Positions 1 through 9,469 of a DNA stretch of 64,000 bases are shown here, one piece after another (position 1 is the first letter of the stretch; each line of letters begins with the position of its first letter). A program made the translations under genes and the position numbers. Below the pieces are notes generated by a model. The model saw nothing but the letters and a program-made list of their open reading frames with translations. It was not told where the DNA came from and made no database searches. The DNA comes from CAWFGW01 sp963849955 (lineage in GTDB: Bacteria; Bacteroidota; Bacteroidia; Cytophagales; JAAEPT01): assembly GCA_963849955.1 (NCBI GenBank), contig CAWKJU010000027.1:62001-126000 (forward strand), read 5' to 3'.

Positions 1-1736
1 GTAATTCCATCCAAATAACTAACAGTAGGCAATGGATTATGAATAGCTTTCCACTCTTTGTGGGTGAGGTGGGTGGCATTGTCGGCATAGTCCATCAAGT
101 TATCTGACTTTCCTTGGGCTGGGCCTTCGTCTTTCCAGGTGTGTTTTAGCCCAAAGGCTCCGTGCCCTAACTCATGGGCGAGGGTGAGGCCTTTTGTTTG
201 TTCTAGACTGCTGTGGGTCACAAAACCTAGGTCTCTGCCTCGGGGCATGTAGCCGTTTTCACCGCTTGGGGTGCCGTCTGTTTCTTTTGTAAAACCGTCT
301 ATTATAAATACTAGGTAGGTATTGCGGAGTTGTATCTTTTTTTCGGTGGCATAGGTGCGGGCAAAGTCGCGCATCTGCTGGCTGTACTGGTTTAGTCCTT
401 CATCTGCCGGTATGACTAAGTTAATGGCGGCTGTTGGTGTGTACAAATCTTGTATAGTTACTTGCCAGTTGCAAACGGCTTGTTTATATACACTGTGTAA
501 CATTGCTTTTAGTTCGGCTTCGGATATATTTAGCTCTTTACCTACGGGCACTAGCAATACTTTCTTTTCTAGCGGCTGGAAGGGTTGTATTCTTACTTTT
601 CCTAAATTTTTCTCTCCCCAACACGCATATAAATAGTCTTTACTGGTAATCGCTGCTAGGTTTATTTCTACCGTATAGTCATCTAGTGTTGTTACGTGGT
701 TTGGGGCTATGTAACTACCGTCTTTGTTCTTAAACCTGAGGTGTTTTATTTTTAGGGTGTCGTTTTTGGTGTTGGTAAAGTGGGCTTGGATGGAGTTATC
801 TGTTGCTTGTAGGTTGAGTGATACATAGGGTATAGCATAATTTTTACCATCTGCCAGAAAACCGTGTTGGTAGTTGTTTTCCCATGCGGTTCCGTAACTA
901 GCTTTGTAGCTATCTATGCCATAGGTGGGGTTTATAAAGTCTACTTTAAAGTTGGTGTAGGCATGTGTAAACACTTCGTCTGCCAGGTCTTCTGCATCTC
1001 GTTGGTTGAGTAGTTCTTGGCGTGCTTCTGTTGGTATTTTTGCTAGAAAGAGCTTGTAAATCCAGCTCATGGTTGCTGCTACGGGTTGTCGGTATTGGTC
1101 GGGCGAATTAGCCGTTTGTTTGTTGAGGTTCTCGCTTAGGTAAGCGTTTATTTCGGCTTCTAGCCCTAGAATAGTTTTAGCTGTTAAAAAAGCTTTGAAC
1201 GATTCTCCAAAAACAACTTGGGAGTTTATCTTAAAGTCGTTCAAAGATGTCACGCTGTCTATCTGTAGTTTAAACAGCACGGTTCTGCCTGTTTTATTGA
1301 GCAGTTGCAGGGTGTCTATTTTACCGTTTACCGAGTAGGCTTTGCGGCTACTAAAGGCTTCGGCCCAAAACTGGTTAATGTTCAGCTTCGTAAGGGTTAA
1401 AAAGTCGATTCCTATTTGGTCATAATAGCTTTCCAGGCTGTCGATCAGAGTTCGGTTTTTTCCTAGTCTTCTTGTTTCTAGGCTTTTGTCAAACATCTCT
1501 TCGTCTGCAAACTCGTCTATAAAGGTTACAACCTGTTTGCGAAGGCTGTTTATTTGCTGTTTTCTAGTAGCTCTACCTGCTGCAGTGGTGTCTAGGTTAT
1601 CATAAACGTTTTGAGAAAAAGTTGGGGCGTTTATTAGCAGTGCAAAAATTACTAAAAGGAAGGGTTTAAGCCCTTGTAGCTTTGCTAGCATAGTTTCTAC
1701 ACTTTTTAAAAAACTAGTATGATGGGTTTTCATCAT
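1..1736 (-). CDS. Secreted zincin-motif metallopeptidase-like protein (partial, C-terminus beyond left edge)
   Basis: This is an open frame on the minus strand from an ATG at 1736 that stays open to the window edge, giving 578 residues without a stop. The N-terminus has a basic start and a hydrophobic stretch ending near residues APTFSQ, consistent with Sec export. The middle has no domain I recognise. Near residue 521 lies HELGHGAFGLKHT, preceded by TKGLTLA. The HExxH core with a downstream Gly and His is the zinc-binding signature of zincins, and the segment LMDYAD about 25 residues later resembles the Met-turn region of metzincins. Spacing is HExxHxxxGxxH, one residue longer than the classical metzincin motif. 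The start lies one base after the stop of the preceding gene, so it is the third gene of a translationally coupled cassette. Substrate and C-terminal domain are unknown because the gene is cut. Confidence 0.82.
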   Translation of the reverse strand, partial: MMKTHHTSFLKSVETMLAKLQGLKPFLLVIFALLINAPTFSQNVYDNLDTTAAGRATRKQQINSLRKQVVTFIDEFADEEMFDKSLETRRLGKNRTLIDSLESYYDQIGIDFLTLTKLNINQFWAEAFSSRKAYSVNGKIDTLQLLNKTGRTVLFKLQIDSVTSLNDFKINSQVVFGESFKAFLTAKTILGLEAEINAYLSENLNKQTANSPDQYRQPVAATMSWIYKLFLAKIPTEARQELLNQRDAEDLADEVFTHAYTNFKVDFINPTYGIDSYKASYGTAWENNYQHGFLADGKNYAIPYVSLNLQATDNSIQAHFTNTKNDTLKIKHLRFKNKDGSYIAPNHVTTLDDYTVEINLAAITSKDYLYACWGEKNLGKVRIQPFQPLEKKVLLVPVGKELNISEAELKAMLHSVYKQAVCNWQVTIQDLYTPTAAINLVIPADEGLNQYSQQMRDFARTYATEKKIQLRNTYLVFIIDGFTKETDGTPSGENGYMPRGRDLGFVTHSSLEQTKGLTLAHELGHGAFGLKHTWKDEGPAQGKSDNLMDYADNATHLTHKEWKAIHNPLPTVSYLDGI

Positions 1737-1737
1737 T

Positions 1738-3645
1738 TTATTTAAGCCAGTAATTAGAAGTGATTATTTGCCCGTTTTTATAATACGCTTTTAAGTAAAT
1801 AGTACTGTAATTACCTTCTAGGGTGTATTTGTTTTTATTTGTTGTAATGCGTGTTTTAGTTTCTCCCTCTTGGTTTTCTGTTATTAGAAAAACGCTGGCA
1901 CCTTCTGATAAGTGGTTCCACTTTAAAAGGTAGTTGTTTTTCTTTGGCTTCACTTCCAGCTTTATGTTTTCTAGCACTTGTTTTTTAATAACTACCTTTA
2001 CCGTAAATGGTGTAGAAAACGGGCTTACATTGCCTGTGAAATCTACTGCTGCTAACTGGTAAGCTACCAGCGTATCTTTACTACTAAAAAGAGAATCTAC
2101 GAAAAAAGCTTCCTTCAAAAGGATGTTGGTAAGGTTTACACAGCCTCCTTTTACACACCGTTGTAGTTGGTAACCAGCTAAATCATCTTCTACGTTTTTT
2201 ATCCAGCTAATTTCATTTTTACCAGGCAACGTTTTTATGCTTTTTATTACCGGTACCTGAGGCGCAAACTTGTCTGCTATCACAACTTCTATCACTTCAG
2301 AATATTCGCTAATGTTTAAGCTGCTGTCTCTGGCGGCTACCTTATACCAGACACTGGTTTTTACTCTCTGGTCTACTTTTTCCGAGTAGGTAGTAGCTAC
2401 TTGTCCCTTCACGCTTAAAAGCAAAAAGTCTTTGTTATTGTATGATCTAAATACAAGGTACGATTCTAAATCTGCCTCTGTATTGGCTGTCCAACTCAAT
2501 TGCAAGACTCTATCTTTCATGTTTTTAGTTAGCCCTACTACTTTTGCTGGTGCTTTCATATCTTCTACCACGGCAAGGGTAGTGTTAGAATAATTCGGTA
2601 ACTCATCAGTATTTATAGCAGCTAAGGCAAAATAATGGTCTCCAGGGGGTAGATTTTCAACGTTTAGCTTCGTTGTTTCTTTTCGGTATAAGCTATCCGT
2701 ATATAAAGCCCATTCGTGCGCTACCTTTGTTTTATGGTACAGTTTATACCCAATAAGTTCTTTACTTTCAAACCCCACCCACGAGAGATAAGCTGTTTCT
2801 CTAACAAGGGTATCTAGCCGTAGCTCTTGTGGAGCTATGGCTAACGGTATGTTAGAGGTTTCTATACTAAGAGTTTCTGTAAAATCAGAAGTCTCGCCCC
2901 AGAAATCTAGTGCCTGTAATTTATATTCAAAAATCCCTTTTTCTTTGCTAAGAGGTTCACTGTAATAGTATTTGGTATTTTCAGATTCTGATACGATGAT
3001 GGGTAAGTTGTTTTTTTTACTAAACGCTTGTTCACTAGGATATTTGGCATAGATATCTACCGCAAAATACCGTAGCGTTTCAGGAGTCCATTTAAACCCT
3101 ACCGATTTACCATTCTTTTGGATTTCAAAACCTGTGGGCGGTGCTATTTTTATGCAATTAGAGGGTTGTATCCGTTCAGAAATCAATAAATCTTTTCCTG
3201 AAGCTGCTTCAGTAATTTTATATTGGTAAAAAGAATTTGCCTCAACCTCTTGATCTAAATAATAAATCCCTAAATATTTTGATAGCTCTAGGGAGCTAAA
3301 GCTTTTCATGATAAGGTTAATATTCACAAATGGGTTTCTAGTTCCAGTGTTAGATTCCTCTTTTAAAAAGTCAACCATGCCCATTAAAACGGTATCTCTT
3401 TCTAGTATGTCCGTCATTACTGTATATTTTTTAGGAAATAAAGGGGTATTAGTTAACTGCACCCACACCTCTTCATTTGTTTTTCTATACAACTTTACTC
3501 CGCTATTATAGGTGAGTTTTTCGGTATACCATTTTATTCCCAATTGATTAGTTTCTGGGGCGTACTTAAATGTAAAAGTTTGGGCTTGTAGTGTACCTGT
3601 GATTACACCGAACAAAATCAAAATAAATAATAGGCTCTGCTTCAT
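1738..3645 (-). CDS. Secreted multi-domain fibronectin type III-like protein
   Basis: The protein has 635 residues and a clear signal peptide (hydrophobic residues 5-17, cleavage near LQAQ). From about residue 165 it is built of about four fibronectin-III-like beta-sandwich repeats, beginning near residues 168, 272, 367 and 463. Each has the usual proline-rich entry, an internal Trp (FKWTPE, LSWVGF, LSWTAN, ISWIKN) and a Tyr-containing strand (for example YLVFRS). No catalytic motif and no obvious T9SS sorting domain is visible; the C-terminus ends on short beta strands. It sits 4 bases after the large TANFOR-like gene and 1 base before the zincin gene, so it is probably a structural or adhesive partner of both. 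Function is inferred from architecture only. Confidence 0.85.
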   Translation of the reverse strand: MKQSLLFILILFGVITGTLQAQTFTFKYAPETNQLGIKWYTEKLTYNSGVKLYRKTNEEVWVQLTNTPLFPKKYTVMTDILERDTVLMGMVDFLKEESNTGTRNPFVNINLIMKSFSSLELSKYLGIYYLDQEVEANSFYQYKITEAASGKDLLISERIQPSNCIKIAPPTGFEIQKNGKSVGFKWTPETLRYFAVDIYAKYPSEQAFSKKNNLPIIVSESENTKYYYSEPLSKEKGIFEYKLQALDFWGETSDFTETLSIETSNIPLAIAPQELRLDTLVRETAYLSWVGFESKELIGYKLYHKTKVAHEWALYTDSLYRKETTKLNVENLPPGDHYFALAAINTDELPNYSNTTLAVVEDMKAPAKVVGLTKNMKDRVLQLSWTANTEADLESYLVFRSYNNKDFLLLSVKGQVATTYSEKVDQRVKTSVWYKVAARDSSLNISEYSEVIEVVIADKFAPQVPVIKSIKTLPGKNEISWIKNVEDDLAGYQLQRCVKGGCVNLTNILLKEAFFVDSLFSSKDTLVAYQLAAVDFTGNVSPFSTPFTVKVVIKKQVLENIKLEVKPKKNNYLLKWNHLSEGASVFLITENQEGETKTRITTNKNKYTLEGNYSTIYLKAYYKNGQIITSNYWLK

Positions 3646-3649
3646 CAGT

Positions 3650-6600
3650 TTACCCCTTTAAGTTTTTATTTATACCCATCTCTGCTTTCACAGAAATACC
3701 TATTACAGTAACCCTTCCTTTTATTTCACCCGATATTGTTGATTGAGTATCGGTAGTTACATACCAAACTTTACCATAAAACTCTGCAGCCGCTAGTTCC
3801 CAAGTACCACTCTTTAGAAAAGTTTTATAGTCGACACCTATCCCAGCGTACACATAAAGCTCTAATAAGGCTTCTTGGATTCTGAGTTTGGGTTTAACCT
3901 GAATATTTACATAAGCATCTAAATCAAATAGGAACCGAATAAAAGGTTTTACTTTTGCAACCCCTATGTTTATCCATGGGCCTGAGCCATCTATATTAAT
4001 GTGCATCATAATACCCATTTCGAACTGTTGCGTGTTTAGCTGCATATAACTTTCTATGGGTATAAAACACAGAACTTTAGTTACATTAGGCTGCTCTTTT
4101 CTGCCAATATTTAAAGCAAAAGAATCTTTGCTTACATAAAAATCGAGGTAGGCTTGCATACACACTATAGGTTTCATATTTGCCTGAACTGAAAAATCCC
4201 CTATTAATGTATTGTCTTTACTGCTAAAGGCAATTTTCCCTTCTCCAAAAATTGCCGCTCCCTTAGAATAATCTGTCCCTTTAGGTTCTTTCATAAAAGC
4301 TGCCCCCAGTTGACCGCGTAGTTGCATGGTATAATAATCCTCCATGATGGTAAGCTCTGCATTGACAAAAAGTCTCATTTGTTTGCCCCCAAGTGCATCC
4401 ATACAGTAGAGGTCTAAACCAGCTCCGTATCGGTTATTTCTGTCTGGTCTGAACGCTTTCAATTCTAAATTGTACGACATCTTTTTAAATACCTTACCCC
4501 CTATTCCGTCAAGCGCAATACCAGGAACAAGCGGCACGTTTATGCCACTAGGAATCGCCAATTCAACATACCAAAATTTATAATCTTCTACTTTGCCATT
4601 GATATAAACCGCTTTCATTCCTATTTCAACTGGTTTGGTAATGAACCCTTCTACATTGCCTTTAAAACAATCGCCCCACTCTGGGTCGTCTTTGAATAGT
4701 TTAAGTCCCCCATGAAACTCTGCCGTTTTGCATTTTACTTCTATGTATGACAAATCAAACTTTACTATTTTATCTATCTGGCCATTTTTAAGATTTCGTC
4801 CGAGGTTATTAAAATCGAGATGTACATTTTGCATGACACTTCCTACCAAGGCACCTGTATTTTCATTGTTGAATAATTCTGTGGCTTTCTCTATCACTAT
4901 ACCCTCTACTTTTTCAACTACAAAAGCTTCTGCACTTTTACTTAAAATGTATTTAGCCATATTTATGGCTACATTGTTCCAGTTAATACCTTGTACAAAG
5001 TCTTTTCCTACACTTTCTAGTGTGCTTCCAATTTTATCACCATTTGTTGTTTTTAATTCCTCTATAAGAGCCTCTGAGAACTGTGTTAATACCTTCCCTC
5101 CATCTTCTACTAGGGCACTTACATCTATCGCATCTGTTTTACCATCTATCAAAGAATAACCTATTTCCTGAATTTTAGATGTGATGTAAAAATCTATTTG
5201 GTCTCGTAAGTTTTTATCTATAAAAGCGACTATTTTTCCCGTGGCGTTATCATAAACAGCTACTTTTAAGGCGCTGCTCATTTCCTCACGCATGGAAAAT
5301 TTAAAACCGTTAATGGTAGTGTCCATTATAGTTTGTACTGTAGCTCTTCGCTTAGGGTCTTCAAATTTATTTACTATCGTAGCCGAAATTTGGTCAAATG
5401 TAGGATTGAGTTCTAAAAAAAGTCTAGCCATCACGGTATCTATTTGCTTATCTACAAACATTACCATTTTGCCAGTGGCTTGATCTATCTTGTTTGTTAC
5501 TTCTGCCGATAGTTTATCCGCTACTTCATCTACCAATAGCTTCATCAGTTTATTGATAGAGAAATCGCTTTCTACCAATTTATCGATCACGTCTTCTATT
5601 ACCTCTCGGTTTTGTACAAGTATTTTTTCCTTGATGCTGATGAGTTTATTCTTTTTAGTTTCATCCTTAGTTAAGGCAATAAGAACATCCATCACTTGTA
5701 TCAGATTATCTATATCTACCACATCCTCCAGTCCAACTTTATAAACATGGGGCGTAGCGGCATTAGATATATATTCTTTTTTGCCGTTTACCATATCAAA
5801 CTCTATGGTACCATTAAACTCTTGCTCATCTTCAAGCTCTGCAAAAGCAAGGTCAAGAATTGCATTCTCATTTTCTGTATCAATTTCTAGTGGTTCGTCT
5901 TTTGTATTGTTTGTGTAGGTGTAATCTATGGTCATTAATTTATCCTCTTCCAGGTTTAGGGATGAAAAGGAATAATTTTCATTAATTAAAGGACTTTTGT
6001 AAGTACTATAATAGTTAATGACAGGCACGCCATCTGGACCGCTTACATCTTCGCCATAATCCACCTCTGAAACTACTGCTAAAGCGTACAAGTTCTTATC
6101 TCTTCCTACACCTATGGTTTTAGTAGATCTTTTATATCCCGAAATATCTCCTTCTATAGGTGTTTGTAATTGTTGAGAGCTATTAATGGACCCAAATCCA
6201 ACATTATAATTACCCCAAATGGTTAGGTTATCGAAATAAGGAATTTCGAGGTTTACGCCAGGCCATTGTAGTGAGCACTCGAATTCTAATTTTGTATTAC
6301 CATCAAAAACACCTCTTAATAATGTAATTGTGACTTCTTGATCTCCTGCGCCTTTGTTAAAAGTGATTATTTTATCCTCAAACTTTTCGCTTAAAAAACC
6401 TTGGGCGTAGCCATTGTAGTCGATAGGGATTTCATACCCAAACTTGTCTGTACTCGAAAAGAACGGTATTTGAAACTCTCCTAGTAGTTTAGAATCTGTA
6501 ACTCCGCTATTTACTACCGTGATATCTACCTTATTTAAAAAAGAAGGAAAAGTATTAAACTTAGCAACTATGTTTTGGTAGCGTACATCTACTTTAATTT

Positions 6601-8728
6601 TCGACTGTAAACCATTGGGCTCTATGCTTGCCACCATTATATTACCGTTCACATTATCAAACGTAATTTTCTGAGCTTGGTCAAAAACAAACGAATTAGT
6701 TTTATTTTTATGATTTTCTATTCGAAGGTCAAAGGTAGGAATATGGATACCCATGTAGGCATCTTCTAGGCCTACATAAGATTCCTCTTCGGTAAAATCT
6801 GCCACCCAGTTTTTGGGTTCTAAAAACAAGTTAGTACCGCTAAACAATCTTAAGTCAGCTTCTTTATTATAACCACCCGTTGTTAAGTAGTCTATCCTGT
6901 TTTGATTTTTAAAAGTGAATTTTGATGTAGGGTCATCTTTCGCGTGTTTTAAATTATCTGGCCCAGTTACAAAACCATCTAAATGCACAAAATATTTATC
7001 ATCTATTACAGAAACAAATGAATTCTCTGTTAGGTTAACAGCAAACCCGAAAGGAGCCAACATAGTGATTAATTGCTCATTCTGAGATTCTAACTGACCA
7101 GTCACATCATAATCTGCATAGTTTACCCATAGTTCCTTCGACTTAAACTGAACTAAGTTTTCTGTTATTAAGGGTAAATCCCAATTTAATTTACCAAAAA
7201 GTGTAAACCCATTTGTTGTTGATAACCTAGCTTTGGTAGCTATAAAACGCGCCTTTCCATTTGGCTGAAAATCTGCTACTAACTCTCTTACAAAAGGATG
7301 AGGGAAGTCGGCTACAATTTCTCCTCTTCTGGCAAAAAAAATACCGCCAAGATCTTCTATTCGTATGTTTTCAAAGCTTCCTTCTACATACTTTCCCGAC
7401 TCGTATAAAAATCTACCTCGCCCACTTAACTCATTCAAATTTGAGGTGGTAAGAGAGGTTATTTTAACCAATTCTTGTCCAAAATAAAACTCTTCTATTA
7501 TTGGTGGTCCAAATACGATATTCACCTTGCTTTCAGCTATCACTTTCCCATTCGCTGTAGCAAACACTTTCCAAGCATACGATTTTCCTTTCTCTAATAC
7601 TTTTTGGGTTTTACTAAGCTTATATGAAAAAGTGGCGTTAGCATTTTTATTGATGAAAGTCTCCTCGTGCCATATTGGGTTATTCAGTATCGCTTGTTCT
7701 GTAAATTGATTGTCATTTAATTCTGTAATTACAATTTTATAATCAAACAGTTCATTTTTAAGGGCGTTAGAAGGTGACTCCCATTCAAAAACCTGATTAT
7801 CAAACTGATTAAACGTGTAATTATTTGCTGGTTTTGATAGCTTTATATTTCCATTCTCTGGATAGCCATAGTAAAACCATATAATTTCACTAAAGCCATT
7901 GTTCTTATAATTGTCTCTACCCAGTTCGTCTCGTACTCTTACATAGGATATGTATCTAAAACCTGTCCTCAAAGGAATATCTGCAATACCATAAACATAA
8001 CTAGTGTTTGTTTGCCAATCACTCTGGAAGACTTGTTGCACTTGTCCATTGCTGAGTGCCGTGAGCGGTAAAATCTGTGGATCCAACACTTCAAAAACAG
8101 TTAACTGATATTCAGTTTTTGTAGCATTGATAGATTTTATGTTTGCTTGTTGCCATTGAAAATTAATAATACTAGGCAACTGATCACTGATTAATGTTCC
8201 ATTTATAGGGAAGTTTATTATCGGAACATCTGTGAGCTGTAACCAAACAGACTGACAGTTAGAAACAGATAGTAATTCACCAGTCCGTACATCATACACC
8301 TCTACACAAAACTCATATAACCCTTCTGGTAATCTGCCATTGGTTATTTTTTCTCTACTGGAACCGTTTATTTCTAGATTGTCTGGGCGCAAATACGTTT
8401 CTAAATCTGCACCTTCGAGATAAATCAGCTCTCCTGCAAAAAGACTAAATTTGTTATTTAAAGAAATTTGATTTTTTGTAGCTAAACTTATGTTTGACCC
8501 TTTGATAATCAACTTTACACTTACTTCTCTACTACCTTCATTAAAGTCTAAAAATTTTAAACCAACTCTCCATTGCGTGCTGTTAAAAGCTATGTAGTCA
8601 CTTAAATAAAGTGATGCACCTGGACTTACAAATGAATTTACTTGTACTGGATTAATTAATTGTGCGTGTGTGTGGAATACTAATATTTGAAAAAGTACTA
8701 GTATAAAAAAGGATCTCAAGAAATTCAT
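3650..8728 (-). CDS. Giant exported TANFOR-like multi-domain protein (1692 aa)
   Basis: A signal peptide (residues 1-23, ending HTHAQ) opens a 1692-residue protein. The first 400 residues are beta-rich and Fn3-like. Residues about 266-288 contain GRDNYKNNGFSE followed by WFYYG, a pattern I associate with proteins labelled TANFOR domain in Bacteroidota. A long beta-rich middle follows. Residues about 1030-1290 are a charged helical block with an internal duplication: DxATGKxVxFxDK occurs near residues 1079 and 1158, 79 residues apart. The last 370 residues are again beta-rich, with many alternating aromatic strands. No enzyme motif was seen. It is first in a three-gene minus-strand operon with gaps of 4 and 1 bases. 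The upstream sequence has a CATATTTG element only 6 bases before the ATG, so the leader may be very short. A scaffold or surface-assembly role is an inference. Confidence 0.83.
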   Translation of the reverse strand: MNFLRSFFILVLFQILVFHTHAQLINPVQVNSFVSPGASLYLSDYIAFNSTQWRVGLKFLDFNEGSREVSVKLIIKGSNISLATKNQISLNNKFSLFAGELIYLEGADLETYLRPDNLEINGSSREKITNGRLPEGLYEFCVEVYDVRTGELLSVSNCQSVWLQLTDVPIINFPINGTLISDQLPSIINFQWQQANIKSINATKTEYQLTVFEVLDPQILPLTALSNGQVQQVFQSDWQTNTSYVYGIADIPLRTGFRYISYVRVRDELGRDNYKNNGFSEIIWFYYGYPENGNIKLSKPANNYTFNQFDNQVFEWESPSNALKNELFDYKIVITELNDNQFTEQAILNNPIWHEETFINKNANATFSYKLSKTQKVLEKGKSYAWKVFATANGKVIAESKVNIVFGPPIIEEFYFGQELVKITSLTTSNLNELSGRGRFLYESGKYVEGSFENIRIEDLGGIFFARRGEIVADFPHPFVRELVADFQPNGKARFIATKARLSTTNGFTLFGKLNWDLPLITENLVQFKSKELWVNYADYDVTGQLESQNEQLITMLAPFGFAVNLTENSFVSVIDDKYFVHLDGFVTGPDNLKHAKDDPTSKFTFKNQNRIDYLTTGGYNKEADLRLFSGTNLFLEPKNWVADFTEEESYVGLEDAYMGIHIPTFDLRIENHKNKTNSFVFDQAQKITFDNVNGNIMVASIEPNGLQSKIKVDVRYQNIVAKFNTFPSFLNKVDITVVNSGVTDSKLLGEFQIPFFSSTDKFGYEIPIDYNGYAQGFLSEKFEDKIITFNKGAGDQEVTITLLRGVFDGNTKLEFECSLQWPGVNLEIPYFDNLTIWGNYNVGFGSINSSQQLQTPIEGDISGYKRSTKTIGVGRDKNLYALAVVSEVDYGEDVSGPDGVPVINYYSTYKSPLINENYSFSSLNLEEDKLMTIDYTYTNNTKDEPLEIDTENENAILDLAFAELEDEQEFNGTIEFDMVNGKKEYISNAATPHVYKVGLEDVVDIDNLIQVMDVLIALTKDETKKNKLISIKEKILVQNREVIEDVIDKLVESDFSINKLMKLLVDEVADKLSAEVTNKIDQATGKMVMFVDKQIDTVMARLFLELNPTFDQISATIVNKFEDPKRRATVQTIMDTTINGFKFSMREEMSSALKVAVYDNATGKIVAFIDKNLRDQIDFYITSKIQEIGYSLIDGKTDAIDVSALVEDGGKVLTQFSEALIEELKTTNGDKIGSTLESVGKDFVQGINWNNVAINMAKYILSKSAEAFVVEKVEGIVIEKATELFNNENTGALVGSVMQNVHLDFNNLGRNLKNGQIDKIVKFDLSYIEVKCKTAEFHGGLKLFKDDPEWGDCFKGNVEGFITKPVEIGMKAVYINGKVEDYKFWYVELAIPSGINVPLVPGIALDGIGGKVFKKMSYNLELKAFRPDRNNRYGAGLDLYCMDALGGKQMRLFVNAELTIMEDYYTMQLRGQLGAAFMKEPKGTDYSKGAAIFGEGKIAFSSKDNTLIGDFSVQANMKPIVCMQAYLDFYVSKDSFALNIGRKEQPNVTKVLCFIPIESYMQLNTQQFEMGIMMHINIDGSGPWINIGVAKVKPFIRFLFDLDAYVNIQVKPKLRIQEALLELYVYAGIGVDYKTFLKSGTWELAAAEFYGKVWYVTTDTQSTISGEIKGRVTVIGISVKAEMGINKNLKG

Positions 8729-9150
8729 TATTACAAATATGAAAAAGAATTAATCTTTGAGCAATTTAATTTATTGGTGTATACCATTATTGTCTGATTA
8801 ATCCGTTAAATGTACTAAAATTAAACAAACGAACAACTGGAGTTAATAACTAAAAATCACTATTTAATCTATCAGTCTAAAACAAAATTATTAACTATGT
8901 GCTATCAAGTAAAATACAATTGTTTTGGTTTTGAAATATCTTTTTTCGCTAACAAGTTAACTCTTGCAAACTTGTTAGCATGACATTTATCTGACAAAAT
9001 TGCACATAAAACCCTGACACTAAAACCGTCATTAGTGTATAAATACAGAAAAATTGGCTTAAAAGTTTAATAACAATGCCATAATTCGCATTGGTATAAA
9101 ATATGATGACCCCAGTCCAGAATTTTATTAACCTAAATTGTAATAGAAAA
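8729..9150. other. Divergent intergenic region between the exported cassette and groES
   Basis: This gene-free stretch of 422 bases is AT-rich and holds regulatory sequence for two divergent transcripts. It contains a long perfect inverted repeat (listed separately) and three direct TGACA pentamers at 8981, 8992 and 9015, the first two spaced 11 bases apart. A TTG at 9054 and TAATTCG at 9082 form a poor match to a bacteroidetal promoter for groES. An open frame on the minus strand (8949-9245) has no recognisable protein features and is not called. Confidence 0.6.
8948..8979. promoter_or_regulatory. Perfect 11-bp inverted repeat upstream of groES (candidate operator)
   Basis: GCTAACAAGTT at 8948-8958 is exactly mirrored by AACTTGTTAGC at 8969-8979, with a 10-base spacer. 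Overall size resembles the CIRCE operator of HrcA (9-bp arms, 9-base spacer), but the arm sequence is different (CIRCE arms begin TTAGCACTC). It lies about 170 bases before the groES start, and no U-tract follows on either strand, so it is not a terminator. It may serve the chaperonin operon or the divergent 1692-aa gene. Confidence 0.5.
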
Positions 9151-9426
9151 ATGGCTGTAAACATCAAACCAATTGCTGACCGAGTTCTAGTAGAACCTGC
9201 AGCAGCTGAAGAAAAAACTGCTTCTGGAATTTTTATTCCTGACACTGCACAGGAAAAACCGCAACGTGGAGAAGTTGTAGCAATCGGTAATGGTAAAGTT
9301 GACGAACCACTAACAGTAAAAGTTGGTGACAGTGTGCTTTATGGTAAGTACTCAGGTACTGAAATCGAACACGAAGGAAAAAAATACCTTATCATGCGTG
9401 AAGCAGATATTTTCGCAATCGTTTAA
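9151..9426 (+). CDS. groES: Co-chaperonin GroES
   Basis: The 91-residue GroES (Cpn10) forms the heptameric lid of the GroEL folding chamber in the cytoplasm. The start at 9151 gives the standard family N-terminus MAVNIKPIADRVLVEP. An earlier in-frame ATG at 9103 would add 16 residues with no family support and lies in promoter-proximal sequence. The mobile loop (EEKTASGIFIPDTAQEKP) and the C-terminal YGKYSGTEIEHEGKKYLI segment are canonical, and length is normal. groL follows 43 bases later, the usual operon. An inverted repeat lies upstream. Confidence 0.97.
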   Translation: MAVNIKPIADRVLVEPAAAEEKTASGIFIPDTAQEKPQRGEVVAIGNGKVDEPLTVKVGDSVLYGKYSGTEIEHEGKKYLIMREADIFAIV

Positions 9427-9469
9427 TCAACTAAGGTTTAATTAGACAAATTTAAAAGACAAAAAAATT

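Noticed and set aside
355..636. 93-codon plus-strand frame near the left edge
   Set aside because: It is antisense to the long minus-strand zincin gene, whose continuous frame, signal peptide and motif are convincing.
8948..8979. CIRCE element for HrcA control of groESL
   Set aside because: Arm sequence does not match TTAGCACTC/GAGTGCTAA; only size and position are similar.
8949..9245. 98-codon minus-strand frame across the groES start
   Set aside because: It is antisense to groES and to its promoter region and shows no protein features.
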